Assembly: GCA_030524475.1 (NCBI GenBank) | Contig: JAUNGO010000015.1 | Span: 1-42,838, forward strand | Direction: 5' to 3' | Source: Eggerthellaceae bacterium | GTDB taxonomy: Bacteria; Actinomycetota; Coriobacteriia; Coriobacteriales; Eggerthellaceae | Length of the DNA: 42,838 nt | Shown: piece after piece, positions 31,871 to 40,463 of the stretch | Layout of the letters: every line of letters begins with the position of its first letter | Position numbering within the stretch: position 1 is the stretch's first letter | Translations under genes and position numbers: made by a program | The notes under the pieces: generated by a model | Database searches by the model: none | The model's input: only the letters and a program-made list of their open reading frames with translations | Told to the model about the DNA's origin: nothing

Positions 31871-32908
31871 ATGCTCTATCGTGTCATCGACGCCGCCGAG
31901 CTTCCCCAGCTGGTGGCGGCCTTTATGGAGAAGTACGAGGTGGTGGCGCCCGTTCGCAGCGGTCGCAGCTTCGCCTTCGAGGTGGTCACCTCGTTCGACG
32001 AGATCGTGCTCGACTACCCGACCACCATCACGTCGCTCAAGAAATACTACCTGCCCCCGCGCGAGACGCTGTTCGAGTTCGACATGGGCGAAAACGAGGT
32101 GCGCGATTTTGAGATGCAGGTGAAGCCGCGCGTGCTCTTCGGCGCGCACGCCTGCGACATCAATGCGCTCAACTGCCTGAACAGCGTGTTCGAGGACGCG
32201 CGCTACCCCGACCCGTACTACGAGGCGCACCGCGCCGCCACCATGGTCGTGGGCATCAGCTGCATGCCGTCGGAGGGGTGCTTCTGCCACCTGCTTGACT
32301 CCGACGAGGCCAGAAGCGGCTACAACCTTTTCCTGGCAGACATCGGCGGGCGCTACCTGGTGTCGATCGGCAGCGTCGAGGCGGCGAACATCCTTGAGTC
32401 GGCCTGCAACCCGCGCGTGGCGACCGACGAGGACCGCATCGCGTTTCGCCACGCCACGCGCCGTCGCCAGCAGGCGTTCAACCCCGACATCCCCGACATC
32501 CAAGAGATCCCCATGCTCATGGACGCCTTCCATTCCGACCCGTTTTGGGAGGAGCTCGGCGGGCGGTGCCTGTCGTGCACGGCGTGCTCGAGCGTGTGCC
32601 CCACCTGCTACTGCTTCGACATCCGCGACACGCTTGATCCCGACGGGGCAACCGGGCGGCGCGAGCGCGTGTGGGACGCGTGCACAAGCCCGCAGTTTGC
32701 CCAGGTGGCGGGCGGGCACAACTTCCGCGACGACGGACGCAATCGCGTGCGGCACCGCATGTACCACAAGCTGAACGGCTTTTTGGCGACGCACGACCGC
32801 AACCTCTGCGTGGGCTGCGGCCGGTGCGTATACGCCTGCAAGGCCAACATATCGCCCATCGAGGTGCTCAAGTTCTTCGAGCGGAAGGGGGCCGACAATG
32901 CCCAGTAG
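31871..32908 (+). CDS. hydB: [NiFe] hydrogenase-associated 4Fe-4S electron-transfer subunit (sulfhydrogenase beta type)
   Basis: The 345-residue protein belongs to the anaerobic sulfite reductase A/hydrogenase beta family. Two ferredoxin-type cysteine groups sit in the C-terminal half: CLSCTACSSVCPTC (from residue 233) and CVGCGRCVYACK (from residue 313). The N-terminal two-thirds holds the FGAHACDINAL and SCMPSEGCFCH segments typical of the family. It should relay electrons between the hydrogenase small subunit and the flavoprotein. The gene overlaps hydG by 11 bases and heads a tight operon of four. A possible promoter lies within 31741-31790 but no clear -35 is seen. Confidence 0.87.
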   Translation: MLYRVIDAAELPQLVAAFMEKYEVVAPVRSGRSFAFEVVTSFDEIVLDYPTTITSLKKYYLPPRETLFEFDMGENEVRDFEMQVKPRVLFGAHACDINALNCLNSVFEDARYPDPYYEAHRAATMVVGISCMPSEGCFCHLLDSDEARSGYNLFLADIGGRYLVSIGSVEAANILESACNPRVATDEDRIAFRHATRRRQQAFNPDIPDIQEIPMLMDAFHSDPFWEELGGRCLSCTACSSVCPTCYCFDIRDTLDPDGATGRRERVWDACTSPQFAQVAGGHNFRDDGRNRVRHRMYHKLNGFLATHDRNLCVGCGRCVYACKANISPIEVLKFFERKGADNAQ

Positions 32909-33800
32909 CCAAACGGTTTCGGTGCACCCCTTCCACGACCAGGGCGCGCTGAGCACCGGCGCGGACATGATGCGCGCGAACCCGTACCGCCCGTGGCCGG
33001 CGCGCATCACGAGCATCACCGAGCTGACCGCCACCGAGAAGCTCTTCGAGTTTCGCCTGGTGGACGAGCGCATCCGCAACGCGTTTCACCACGAGCCGGG
33101 GCAGTTCGTGGAGGTGTCGATCTTCGGCGTGGGCGAGGCGCCCATCTCCATTTCCAGCTCGCCGTCGAAAAGCGGCTTCATCGAGCTGTGCGTGCGCCGC
33201 GCGGGCACCTTCACCGAGCGGCTGCATCAAATGCAGTGCGGCGACATCGTGGGGCTGCGTGGGCCCTACGGGCGTCCGTTCCCGTTCGAGCAGATGAAAG
33301 GCCACGACATCTTGCTGGTGGCGGGCGGTCTTGGCATTGCGCCTTTGCGCTCGCTCATCAACAACATCCACGACGAGCGTTCGGAGTTCGGGCGCGTGAC
33401 CATCATCTACGGCTCGAAAAACCCGCAAGAGGTGATGTTCCGCAACCAGTTCGAGATGTGGCGCCACCGCAAGGACTTCGAGCTCTACCTGACGGTCGAC
33501 CACGCCGACGAGACGTGGGACGGCGAGGAGGGCCTGGTCACCAAGCCCTTCGAGCACCTGGAGATCGACGCGGGCAACACGTTCGGCGCGGTGTGCGGCC
33601 CTCCGGTGATGTATCGGTTCGTGGTGGAGGAGATGCGCAAGAAGGGCATCAGCTACGACCACATCTACATGAGCTTCGAGCGGCACATGAAATGCGGCAT
33701 GGGCAAGTGCGGACACTGCCAGATCGGGCATCAATACTGCTGCATCGACGGGCCGGTGTTCAACTACTGGGAAGCCAAAAACATTCAGGGGTCGATGTAA
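32898..33800 (+). CDS. hydG: FAD/NAD(P)-binding oxidoreductase subunit (sulfhydrogenase gamma type)
   Basis: The 300-residue protein has a ferredoxin-reductase fold: an FAD part (FHHEPGQFVEVSIFGVGEAPISISSSP), then an NAD(P) part (DILLVAGGLGIAPLRSLINNI), and a C-terminal 2Fe-2S cysteine cluster in CGMGKCGHCQIGHQYCC. In group 3b hydrogenases this subunit exchanges electrons with NAD(P). The start overlaps the beta gene by 11 bases and has an AAGGGGG site. The downstream gene follows with no gap. Confidence 0.9.
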   Translation: MPSSQTVSVHPFHDQGALSTGADMMRANPYRPWPARITSITELTATEKLFEFRLVDERIRNAFHHEPGQFVEVSIFGVGEAPISISSSPSKSGFIELCVRRAGTFTERLHQMQCGDIVGLRGPYGRPFPFEQMKGHDILLVAGGLGIAPLRSLINNIHDERSEFGRVTIIYGSKNPQEVMFRNQFEMWRHRKDFELYLTVDHADETWDGEEGLVTKPFEHLEIDAGNTFGAVCGPPVMYRFVVEEMRKKGISYDHIYMSFERHMKCGMGKCGHCQIGHQYCCIDGPVFNYWEAKNIQGSM

Positions 33801-34610
33801 ATGCAGAAGATGACCAGCGCAAACAATGGTGCGGGCGAGCAAGAGCGCGCTCCCCGCGTGGTGTTCGTGGGGCTTGCGAGCTGCTTCGGCTGCCAGATCA
33901 ACATCACGAACGCCGAGGCGTACCTGCTCGACGTGTTGGGTCAGATCGACCTGCGCTATTGGCAGCTCACGCACTCCGAGCCCATGCCCGACGAGTTCGA
34001 CGTGGCGGTCGTCGAGGGCGCGGTGACCACCGAGGAGGCGGCGGAAACGCTGCTCGAGGTGCGCCGCCGCGCGAAGGCGGTCATCACCATCGGCGCGTGC
34101 GCGGCGACGGCGGGCATTCCCGGCATGGCGTCGGAGCACTACCTGCCGCGCCCCGTGCAGGTGTACGGCGAGCACATTCCCGAGGCGTGCGGCACGATGT
34201 GCGCTCCGCGCCCGGTGAAGTCGGTCATCGACGTGGACTTCGAGGTGGCGTGCTGCCCGGTCGAGCCGCTCGAGTTCGTGCGCGTGCTGCAGCAGGTGCT
34301 CTACGGATCGAACCGCTTCCGCCGCTCCTCGACGCTGTGCGGCGAGTGCAAGCGCAACGAGCGCGGCTGCTTCTACGGTCGCGAAACGCTGTGCCTGGGG
34401 TTGGTGACGCGCTCGGGCTGCGGGGCGAAGTGCCCGAACTTGGGGCGCCCCTGCAACGGGTGCGCGGGGCTTTCCCCCGACGCGAACGTGGCGTCGGCGC
34501 GCGCGGTGTGCGAGCGCAGCGGCGTGTCGGTCGCGCGGTTCGACGCGGCGCTTGAGATGTTCAACCAGACAAACCCGCTCGTAGCGAGCGCTGAGGTGGA
34601 AGGCGAGTAG
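33801..34610 (+). CDS. hydD: [NiFe] hydrogenase small subunit (group 3 type)
   Basis: The 269-residue protein opens with VVFVGLASCFGCQINI, with the proximal cluster pair Cys28 and Cys31. IGACAATAGIPGM follows, then CCPVEPLEF and the C-terminal group CGECKRNERGCFYGRETLCLG and SGCGAKCPNLGRPCNGC, providing ligands for further 4Fe-4S clusters. It has no Tat signal, so the enzyme is cytoplasmic. It lies directly after the flavoprotein gene and 4 bases before the large subunit gene. Confidence 0.9.
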   Translation: MQKMTSANNGAGEQERAPRVVFVGLASCFGCQINITNAEAYLLDVLGQIDLRYWQLTHSEPMPDEFDVAVVEGAVTTEEAAETLLEVRRRAKAVITIGACAATAGIPGMASEHYLPRPVQVYGEHIPEACGTMCAPRPVKSVIDVDFEVACCPVEPLEFVRVLQQVLYGSNRFRRSSTLCGECKRNERGCFYGRETLCLGLVTRSGCGAKCPNLGRPCNGCAGLSPDANVASARAVCERSGVSVARFDAALEMFNQTNPLVASAEVEGE

Positions 34611-34614
34611 GCGT

Positions 34615-35919
34615 ATGGGCAAAACGGTTGTGTCGGTCGACCACGTTGCGCGCGTGGAGGGCCACGGCGACATTCGCGTGGTCATCGAGAACGGCGAGGT
34701 GAAAACGTGCGAGCTTGAGGTGGTGGAGCCGGCGCGCCTGTTCGAGAGCATGGTGCGCGGGCGCTACTTCGAGGAGGTGCCCTACATCGCCTCGCGCGTG
34801 TGCGGCATCTGCTCGTCGAGCCACGTGGTAACCGATCTGCGCGCCATCGAGCAGATCTTCGGCGTTGAGGTGAGCGAGCGCACGCGCGCTTTGCGCGAGC
34901 TTTTGGTGTACGGCAGCTATCTGCAAAACCACGCGACGCACCTGTTCGTGTTCGCCGCCCCCGACTTCTTAGGCCACAAAAGCGTGTTTCCGCTGGCCGA
35001 CGCCAACCGCGAGCTGTTCGACAACGCGCTGGGGCTCAAGGCGCTCGGCAACGAGCTGTGCACGAAGGTGGGCGGGCGCTCCATTCACCCGATCACGGCG
35101 GTGGTGGGCGGGTTCACCCACGAGATGTCGGCGGCCGAGTACCTGGAGATGGCCGACAAGCTCGACGCGGCGGGGGAGTTCGCGCTGGCCGCGGTCGACC
35201 TGTTCAACGACTTCGACGTGGTGGACGTGCAGACGGAAGGCGAGATGCTCGCGATGGTGGCGCCCGGCGCCTACCCGGTGATCGACTCCGACACGGCGCG
35301 CTTTGTGCGTTCGGGCGCGGAGTTTCAGGCTGTGGACGTGGACGATGCCGTCGAGGAGTACGTGGTGGGCCATTCGGCGGCCTACTGCGCGCGCGTGCGC
35401 GCGACGGGCAAGCCGTACATGACGTCTGCACTCGCGCGCATCAACGCCTCGTGGGACAACTTGAGCCGCCGCGCACGCTTCGCCGCCGCGAAGGCGGGGC
35501 TGCGCCCGCCCGAGTACAACCCGTTCGCGAACAACGTGGCGCAGGCGGTGGAGATCGTGGACGCGCTTGAGCGCTGCGCGGTGCTTTGCCGCCGTTTGGC
35601 CGAGCCTGCGGGCGCGCAAGACGCGTTTGAGGGCTCAAGCGAGCCCGTGGCGTTCGAGGTGCGCGCGGGGCGCGGCGTGGGATTTACCGAGGCGCCGCGC
35701 GGCGCGCTGTTCCACGAGCTTGAGCTCGACGAGGCGGGATGCGTGGTGCGCGCGTCCATCATGACGCCCACGGCGCAAAACATCGCCAACCTCGAGGCCG
35801 ACATGCGCCAGCTGGCGGAGAAGCTGGTGGAGGCGGGCGAGCCGCAGGAGGTCATTCAACTGGAGATCGAGAAGCTCGTGCGCGCCTACGACCCGTGCCT
35901 GAGCTGCAGCGTGCATTAG
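34615..35919 (+). CDS. hydA: [NiFe] hydrogenase large subunit, lacking a C-terminal maturation tail
   Basis: The 434-residue catalytic subunit has L1 motif RVCGIC (Cys63, Cys66) and L2 motif DPCLSCSVH (Cys428, Cys431), the four nickel ligands. Other family features are RVEGHGDIRV near the start and AAPDFLGH. The stop codon comes directly after the motif's final His, so there is no cleavable extension of the kind removed by maturation proteases. The enzyme likely couples H2 with NAD(P)H through the other three subunits. No hyp maturation genes occur in the window. The gene ends 13 bases from convergent comF. Confidence 0.92.
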   Translation: MGKTVVSVDHVARVEGHGDIRVVIENGEVKTCELEVVEPARLFESMVRGRYFEEVPYIASRVCGICSSSHVVTDLRAIEQIFGVEVSERTRALRELLVYGSYLQNHATHLFVFAAPDFLGHKSVFPLADANRELFDNALGLKALGNELCTKVGGRSIHPITAVVGGFTHEMSAAEYLEMADKLDAAGEFALAAVDLFNDFDVVDVQTEGEMLAMVAPGAYPVIDSDTARFVRSGAEFQAVDVDDAVEEYVVGHSAAYCARVRATGKPYMTSALARINASWDNLSRRARFAAAKAGLRPPEYNPFANNVAQAVEIVDALERCAVLCRRLAEPAGAQDAFEGSSEPVAFEVRAGRGVGFTEAPRGALFHELELDEAGCVVRASIMTPTAQNIANLEADMRQLAEKLVEAGEPQEVIQLEIEKLVRAYDPCLSCSVH

Positions 35920-35932
35920 CTTCGTTTCCGCT

Positions 35933-36697
35933 TTAGCTCCATGCGCGGGCGAACGTGAGGGCGTAGACGCGTTGCGCGCCGCCCTCGCGCAGCGCGTCGG
36001 CGGCGGCGTAGAGCGTGGCGCCGGTCGTGCACACGTCGTCGACGACGATGGCGGCTTTCGGCAGCGTGGCGCCGGGGACGACTGCCATGCGCCGCGCCAT
36101 GTTCTCGTGGCGCTCGGCGCGCGAAAGGCCGCGCTGGTCGGCGCTTTTCGGGCGCAGAAGCATCGGCACGCATTCCAGATCGAGCCTGTCGGCCACCTCG
36201 TTCGCAAGCTTCTCGGCGTGGTCGAACCCGCGGCGGCGCACGGCGGCGGAGGTGGCGGGCACGAAGGTGACGATCGTCTCGGCGGGGTTGCTTACCCACG
36301 CGGGCGGCACGTAGCGCGCCATCAGGCGCGCCATGACGGCGGCCAACCTGCGCTCGCCTTGGTCTTTGTAGGCGCAAACGACGCGCCGCGCCTGCGGCGT
36401 GAGCACGAGCGCGCTTGCCATGCGCTCGACGGGCAGGCGCTCGCGGTTGCCCGCAGCGAGCATGACGCGGTTGCACTCGGTGCATTGAGCGCGCCCGAAG
36501 GGGGCGCCGCAGCGCGGGCAGGCGCGCCACGTGTCGATGTAGGGAAGCGACGCGGCGCACGCGTCGCACAGAAGGTCGCCCGACGCGTCGCACACGGCGC
36601 AGCGCGTCGGCCACAGCGTTTCGCACGCGACCTCGGCGGCGGCGCGGGCAAAGGCGGCGGCCGTGCGATGTTTCGGGTATGTGGGCGTAGCTTCCAT
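35933..36697 (-). CDS. comF: ComF family phosphoribosyltransferase-like protein
   Basis: The 254-residue protein has an N-terminal zinc-finger-like part (CAVCDASGDLLCDAC, then CPRCGAPFGRAQCTEC) and a phosphoribosyltransferase domain (VTFVPATSAAVRRRGFDHAEKLA, and the PRPP loop VVDDVCTTGAT). ComF proteins are linked to DNA uptake in naturally competent bacteria and are widespread elsewhere. No other competence gene is visible here. It converges on the hydrogenase operon. The family call is strong; a DNA-uptake role is not demonstrated. Confidence 0.9.
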   Translation of the reverse strand: MEATPTYPKHRTAAAFARAAAEVACETLWPTRCAVCDASGDLLCDACAASLPYIDTWRACPRCGAPFGRAQCTECNRVMLAAGNRERLPVERMASALVLTPQARRVVCAYKDQGERRLAAVMARLMARYVPPAWVSNPAETIVTFVPATSAAVRRRGFDHAEKLANEVADRLDLECVPMLLRPKSADQRGLSRAERHENMARRMAVVPGATLPKAAIVVDDVCTTGATLYAAADALREGGAQRVYALTFARAWS

Positions 36698-36898
36698 GTC
36701 CTCTATGGTAAGCGCGCCGTTTGACCCGATGATGCGGGATTTCTGGCTAAACTCTCACGCGATGTGCGCGGGGGTTCTCGGCGTTTCAACACGCACGCGC
36801 GCTCGTTTCGCATGCGCGCGCATGCGCGTCTTTCGCTTGCTTTGTGCAGGTATGTTGCCCGCTTCTCGCCCGTTTCTTACCGAAAGGTGGCGGGAGTT

Positions 36899-37267
36899 TT
36901 ACCATCTTTCGTCGCGCAGCTGCTCCATGGCCGACACCGCTTGCTCGTGCGCCTCGCGCACTTCCGCCAGATGCCCCTCGGCGCGCGCGGGCTCGCCGTT
37001 GCGCAGCGCCTCGCACACGAAGGACGCGGCTTGGTAGAGCCGAGCGAACGAGAGATTGCCGGCAAGTCCTTTCAAGCTGTGCGCCTGGTTGTACGCCTCG
37101 TCGTAGTCGTGCGCCGCCATCGCGGCGACAAGGCCCACGAAGCGGGTGTCGTCGAGGTACTTCATAGCCAGCCGCTCGTAAAGCGCCGCGTTGCCGCCGA
37201 AGCGATCCATCGCGTCGGCGTAGTCGATCCCAAAGGCTGCCAGCTTGTCGGTGATGTTCTCGGCCAT
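36899..37267 (-). CDS. Orphan Hpt (histidine phosphotransfer) protein
   Basis: The 122-residue protein is a complete four-helix Hpt domain. NQAHSLKGLAGNLSF carries the phospho-accepting His63, with the following KGLAG typical of the family. Hpt proteins shuttle phosphate between response regulators and hybrid kinases. No kinase or response regulator gene is nearby. The long C-terminal helix is intact. Confidence 0.87.
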   Translation of the reverse strand: MAENITDKLAAFGIDYADAMDRFGGNAALYERLAMKYLDDTRFVGLVAAMAAHDYDEAYNQAHSLKGLAGNLSFARLYQAASFVCEALRNGEPARAEGHLAEVREAHEQAVSAMEQLRDERW

Positions 37268-37360
37268 GGTCGCGCTCCTTACTCGTTGCGTTCTTGCCGC
37301 CTATTGTAGACAAGTCGGGGGCGTCGGCATAATTCGTTACCGTTTCGACACCTGAGGACG

Positions 37361-37449
37361 CGGGGTCGGGTGAGTACGGACGGGGGGCGGGGGTGGGAGC
37401 GGGGGTGTTGGTGAACGCGGGGGGTGCGGGGGGGGGGGCGAGGCGAGGG
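37361..37449 (+). other. G-run tract, possible G-quadruplex, in the gap before the LicB-like gene
   Basis: The plus strand has successive runs of 4, 3, 6, 5, 3, 5, 6 and 11 G's separated by short spacers. It lies just past the 3' end of the LicB-like gene on the minus strand. It could form a quadruplex or be sequence error. Confidence 0.4.
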
Positions 37450-37489
37450 CGACCGCAGCGCACGAGGCGACGTGCTGTGCGGGCACTTC

Positions 37490-38431
37490 TCAGCGGCGCA
37501 GCTTTCTTCCGAACAGTTCCTCCCAGTCGCTTGCGGCCAACACGGTGCCGCCGAGGATGGCCACGCAGCAAACGATTTCCGTCGCAGAGGGCACGCTGCC
37601 CAAAAGCACGACGCCGAACAGCACGGCCCAGGCGGAATAGGAGATGTTGAGCGCCATGCCGCGCGCGGCGCCGATGATCGAGATGCCCTTGTAGTAGAAC
37701 AGATACGACGCCGCGCCTGCAAGCCCCGCCAGCGCTACCACGCCGGTGGCGAAGCTGGGGGCGGCCTCAATCGTGAAGCCCCACGCGCCGAACGCCGGCA
37801 GCACCACGGCGGCGTAGACGATCGCCGAGGTCGTCTCGCGAATTTGGATGGCCGTCTCGTTGTCGACCGCCTCGTCGCGCATGCCCCAGGCGCACAGCAC
37901 CGCCTCCGACCCCCAGCCGACCACGCACACGGCCGCGCCGAGAAGGCCGAGCAGCGCGTTTCCCGGCACGTCCGCCTCGGCCGAGAGCGTGCCCATCGCG
38001 ATGACGCCGGCAAGCGCCACGCCGAGCGCCGCCATGCGCTTCCACGTGACGCGCTCCTTGAGCACGAGCGCGGCGAGCAGCGTGCCGAACGCGGGGTAGA
38101 ACGCCGTGATGACGGCGGTGTAGGCGGCGCCGATGTTGCCGATGGCCACCACGTAGCCGGTCATGCCCAAAGGCCCGCCGAGCAGCGCGCCGAGCATGAC
38201 CACCTTGCCGCTGCGCGTGCGAAGCGCCGCCCTCGTGTCGCCGAGGCGCCCGCGCGCGGCCATGTAGGCGAACAGCCACACCGCGCAGAACGCGTCGTGC
38301 AAAAACGACCCCGCAACGGAGGCCCAGGTGGCCACCTCGTCGCCTCCCGCATAGGGCGCAAGCGCCAGCGCTATTCCCAGAACAACGGTGTCGAGGCCCC
38401 ATAAAAGGCCGCTCAGCAGGCCAAACCTCAT
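37490..38431 (-). CDS. EamA/DMT-family permease, LicB-like
   Basis: The 313-residue protein has ten predicted hydrophobic helices in two EamA halves; the second half holds the typical YLFYYKGISIIGAARGMALNISYSAWAVLFG segment. The ATG shares an ATGA overlap with the stop of the LicC-LicA fusion gene, showing translational coupling. In the lic1 loci of Haemophilus and Streptococcus the permease LicB of this superfamily imports choline, so choline uptake is a strong contextual inference. Sequence alone would only allow 'DMT transporter'. Confidence 0.8.
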   Translation of the reverse strand: MRFGLLSGLLWGLDTVVLGIALALAPYAGGDEVATWASVAGSFLHDAFCAVWLFAYMAARGRLGDTRAALRTRSGKVVMLGALLGGPLGMTGYVVAIGNIGAAYTAVITAFYPAFGTLLAALVLKERVTWKRMAALGVALAGVIAMGTLSAEADVPGNALLGLLGAAVCVVGWGSEAVLCAWGMRDEAVDNETAIQIRETTSAIVYAAVVLPAFGAWGFTIEAAPSFATGVVALAGLAGAASYLFYYKGISIIGAARGMALNISYSAWAVLFGVVLLGSVPSATEIVCCVAILGGTVLAASDWEELFGRKLRR

Positions 38432-40221
38432 TGCGCCCCACCTTCTTTCGCCCCTTCGCCCTCGTACCACGAAAGCACGCGGTTAAGGTAGCGGCGCGCG
38501 TAGTCGTAGTAGAGGTAGAGCGACTCGCCCACAAAATCGCCGTCGGCCTCCTTCACGAGCGACCACACGTACCAGCACCACCCCGCAAGCCCCACGAAGG
38601 CGAAGTTGTGGCGGCGCTCGGCGAAGGTGGGCGTGCGCCCGAAGTAGTGCTCAAGCGCGCGGTCGGCCTCGTCCTCGGAAAGCGAGCTGCACACGACGAA
38701 GGTGCCGAAGTCGTTGGCGTAGTCGGACATGCCGGCGTACTCCCAGTCGATGAGGCTTGCCTTCCCCTTGCCGTCGATGAGGAAGTTGAGGTGGAAGAAG
38801 TCGTTGTGCGCAAGGCAGGTGCGCGCCCCGTCGGCGGCGGCGTGGGCGCGCACCTTGCGTGCGATTTCCGCCATCTCATGGTATCCGGGCACGTCGATGG
38901 GACCGTGCGTCTCAAGCAGCGACTCGTAGCGCTTGCCCTCCTCGTAGAAGTCGAACGTGCGCTCAACGCGCGCGTCGGCGGCGTGCAGGCGCGCCGCCAC
39001 ATGCATGGCGAGCGCGAGCTGGTCGTCGTCGTGGGGGTTAAGCGGGACGGCGTCCTCGACGAAGCGCGAGATTTTCCAGCCGCGCACCGGGTCGCCGCAG
39101 ACGAAGGTGTCGTCGAGACCGAGGCCGCGGGCAACCACCAAGGCGGCGTGCTCGGCGGCGCGGTCGATGAGGTTTTCGGTGCCCACGCCGGGGTGTCGGT
39201 ACACGAACGCGCCGTCGTTGGTGCGGAAGTGGCACGAGAGGTTGGTGAGCCCTTGTTTCAAGGGGTACACGTCGCAGATCTCGTCCTTCGCGCAACCGAG
39301 CGCCCGCACGATGTTGTCGAACACCTCCGAGTCGAGGTTCTCCAAGAAATGCGGGTCGAAGGCGCGCACCTCGTCGAGCGAGTCGAACTCGAAGATCGTG
39401 CCCGGCTCGTATCGGCGCACGCGCATATCGAGCTCGTCTATGTGCTCGACGAACAAGTTCTCCCAGAGCTTTCCCGCCGTCTCGGGTAGGTCGTACTCGG
39501 CGTCGAGGATCTCGACGAAGCGCCGCGAGAACGCGCGGTCGAAATACGCGTGCCCGATCATGTACCAGGCATCGGCGCCGCCCACGGTCACGCCGACGAT
39601 GCGGTCGCGCGCCGCCACCTCAAGACACCACTCGGGCGTGTAGCCTTGCGCGTGCTGCGCGGCGTAGTAGGCGTGGTAGACGTAGGGCTCGAAGGGGTTT
39701 TCCGTGAAGTAGTCGTCCGAGGAGCAAATGTAGGTGTTGCCCAGCATGCGCTCGACGACCTTCAGCGTGGAGTTGTTGTTGCGCGAGGCGTAGTCGGCGT
39801 TCACGACGATGCGCACGCCGTAGGCGTCCTCGAGGTAGAAGAAGTATTCCTTCTTGTAGCCCACCACCACTGTGATGTCGCGTATGCCCGCGGCTTGCAG
39901 CTGTTCGATTTGCCGCTCGATCAGCACGTCCCCCCGCACCTTGAGCAGCCCCTTCGGCTTCTCGTAGGATATCGGGGCGAAGCGCGACGAGAGCCCCGCC
40001 GCCATGATGACGGCGTTCTCGACGCGGTAGGGCTCAAGCGCTTGAAGGCCGCGCTCGGTGGCGGTGAAGTCGCGTGCGAGCCCCGCTTGCGTCAGCGCGC
40101 GGTAGGCGCTGTTCGTCGAGCCGAGCGAGATGCCGCAGCGCTTGGACAGGTTGCGCTGCGACGACACGCGGCTCGTTGCCAGGGCGACAAGCACCCTGAA
40201 CTCGTTCTCGGTGAGAGTCAT
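38428..40221 (-). CDS. HTH-LicC-LicA fusion: phosphocholine cytidylyltransferase plus choline kinase
   Basis: The 597-residue protein has three parts. Residues 1-65 form a winged helix (LTENEFRVLVALATSRVSSQ), residues about 68-295 a nucleotidyltransferase (VIMAAGLSSRFAPISYEKPKGLLKVRG, with the SSDDYF acidic site), and about 310-590 a choline/aminoglycoside kinase (LAHNDFFHLNFLID near 470-483 and IDWEYAG near 491-497). This joins LicC (CTP:phosphocholine cytidylyltransferase) and LicA (choline kinase), which would turn choline into CDP-choline for surface decoration. The LicB-like permease is coupled downstream. No LicD transferase is in the window. The ATG at 40221 is used; upstream in-frame sequence is intergenic. 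Confidence 0.88.
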   Translation of the reverse strand: MTLTENEFRVLVALATSRVSSQRNLSKRCGISLGSTNSAYRALTQAGLARDFTATERGLQALEPYRVENAVIMAAGLSSRFAPISYEKPKGLLKVRGDVLIERQIEQLQAAGIRDITVVVGYKKEYFFYLEDAYGVRIVVNADYASRNNNSTLKVVERMLGNTYICSSDDYFTENPFEPYVYHAYYAAQHAQGYTPEWCLEVAARDRIVGVTVGGADAWYMIGHAYFDRAFSRRFVEILDAEYDLPETAGKLWENLFVEHIDELDMRVRRYEPGTIFEFDSLDEVRAFDPHFLENLDSEVFDNIVRALGCAKDEICDVYPLKQGLTNLSCHFRTNDGAFVYRHPGVGTENLIDRAAEHAALVVARGLGLDDTFVCGDPVRGWKISRFVEDAVPLNPHDDDQLALAMHVAARLHAADARVERTFDFYEEGKRYESLLETHGPIDVPGYHEMAEIARKVRAHAAADGARTCLAHNDFFHLNFLIDGKGKASLIDWEYAGMSDYANDFGTFVVCSSLSEDEADRALEHYFGRTPTFAERRHNFAFVGLAGWCWYVWSLVKEADGDFVGESLYLYYDYARRYLNRVLSWYEGEGAKEGGAQ

Positions 40222-40273
40222 GTTGTGTTGCCCTATGCCTTCCCGGATGCATGGACGTTCAATTTGTAAAGAG

Positions 40274-40302
40274 AGTGTAAAGAATTTGAACGGTTCTTGC
40301 AA
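40274..40302 (-). promoter_or_regulatory. Promoter of the lic-type operon
   Basis: On the minus strand, TTGCAA is followed after 17 bases by TACACT (40274-40279). It lies about 53 bases ahead of the fusion gene start and diverges from the promoter at 40332. Confidence 0.7.
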
Positions 40303-40331
40303 GATGCGAATGGCGAAAACGGCGCATTTGT

Positions 40332-40360
40332 TTGCCACAAGCCGCTGTTTGGCGCATAAT
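40332..40360 (+). promoter_or_regulatory. Promoter of the GT2-DUF2304-DUF6541 operon
   Basis: TTGCCA (40332-40337) and CATAAT (40355-40360) are 17 bases apart. Transcription would start near 40367, about 100 bases before the probable glycosyltransferase start. Confidence 0.65.
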
Positions 40361-40463
40361 GGGAGGTCGACTTTGCCGCCTGCGCGGCTTGTCCGGGCTG
40401 CAAGGGGGCTCGGTGCGGCAGGCATTGGTGATGCGGTTTTGTCTTTGGGGAGTTCAAGCGCGC

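Noticed and set aside
40034..40252. Small frames in the divergent lic/GT2 region
   Set aside because: They are shadows of the fusion gene with no ribosome site and no recognisable protein.
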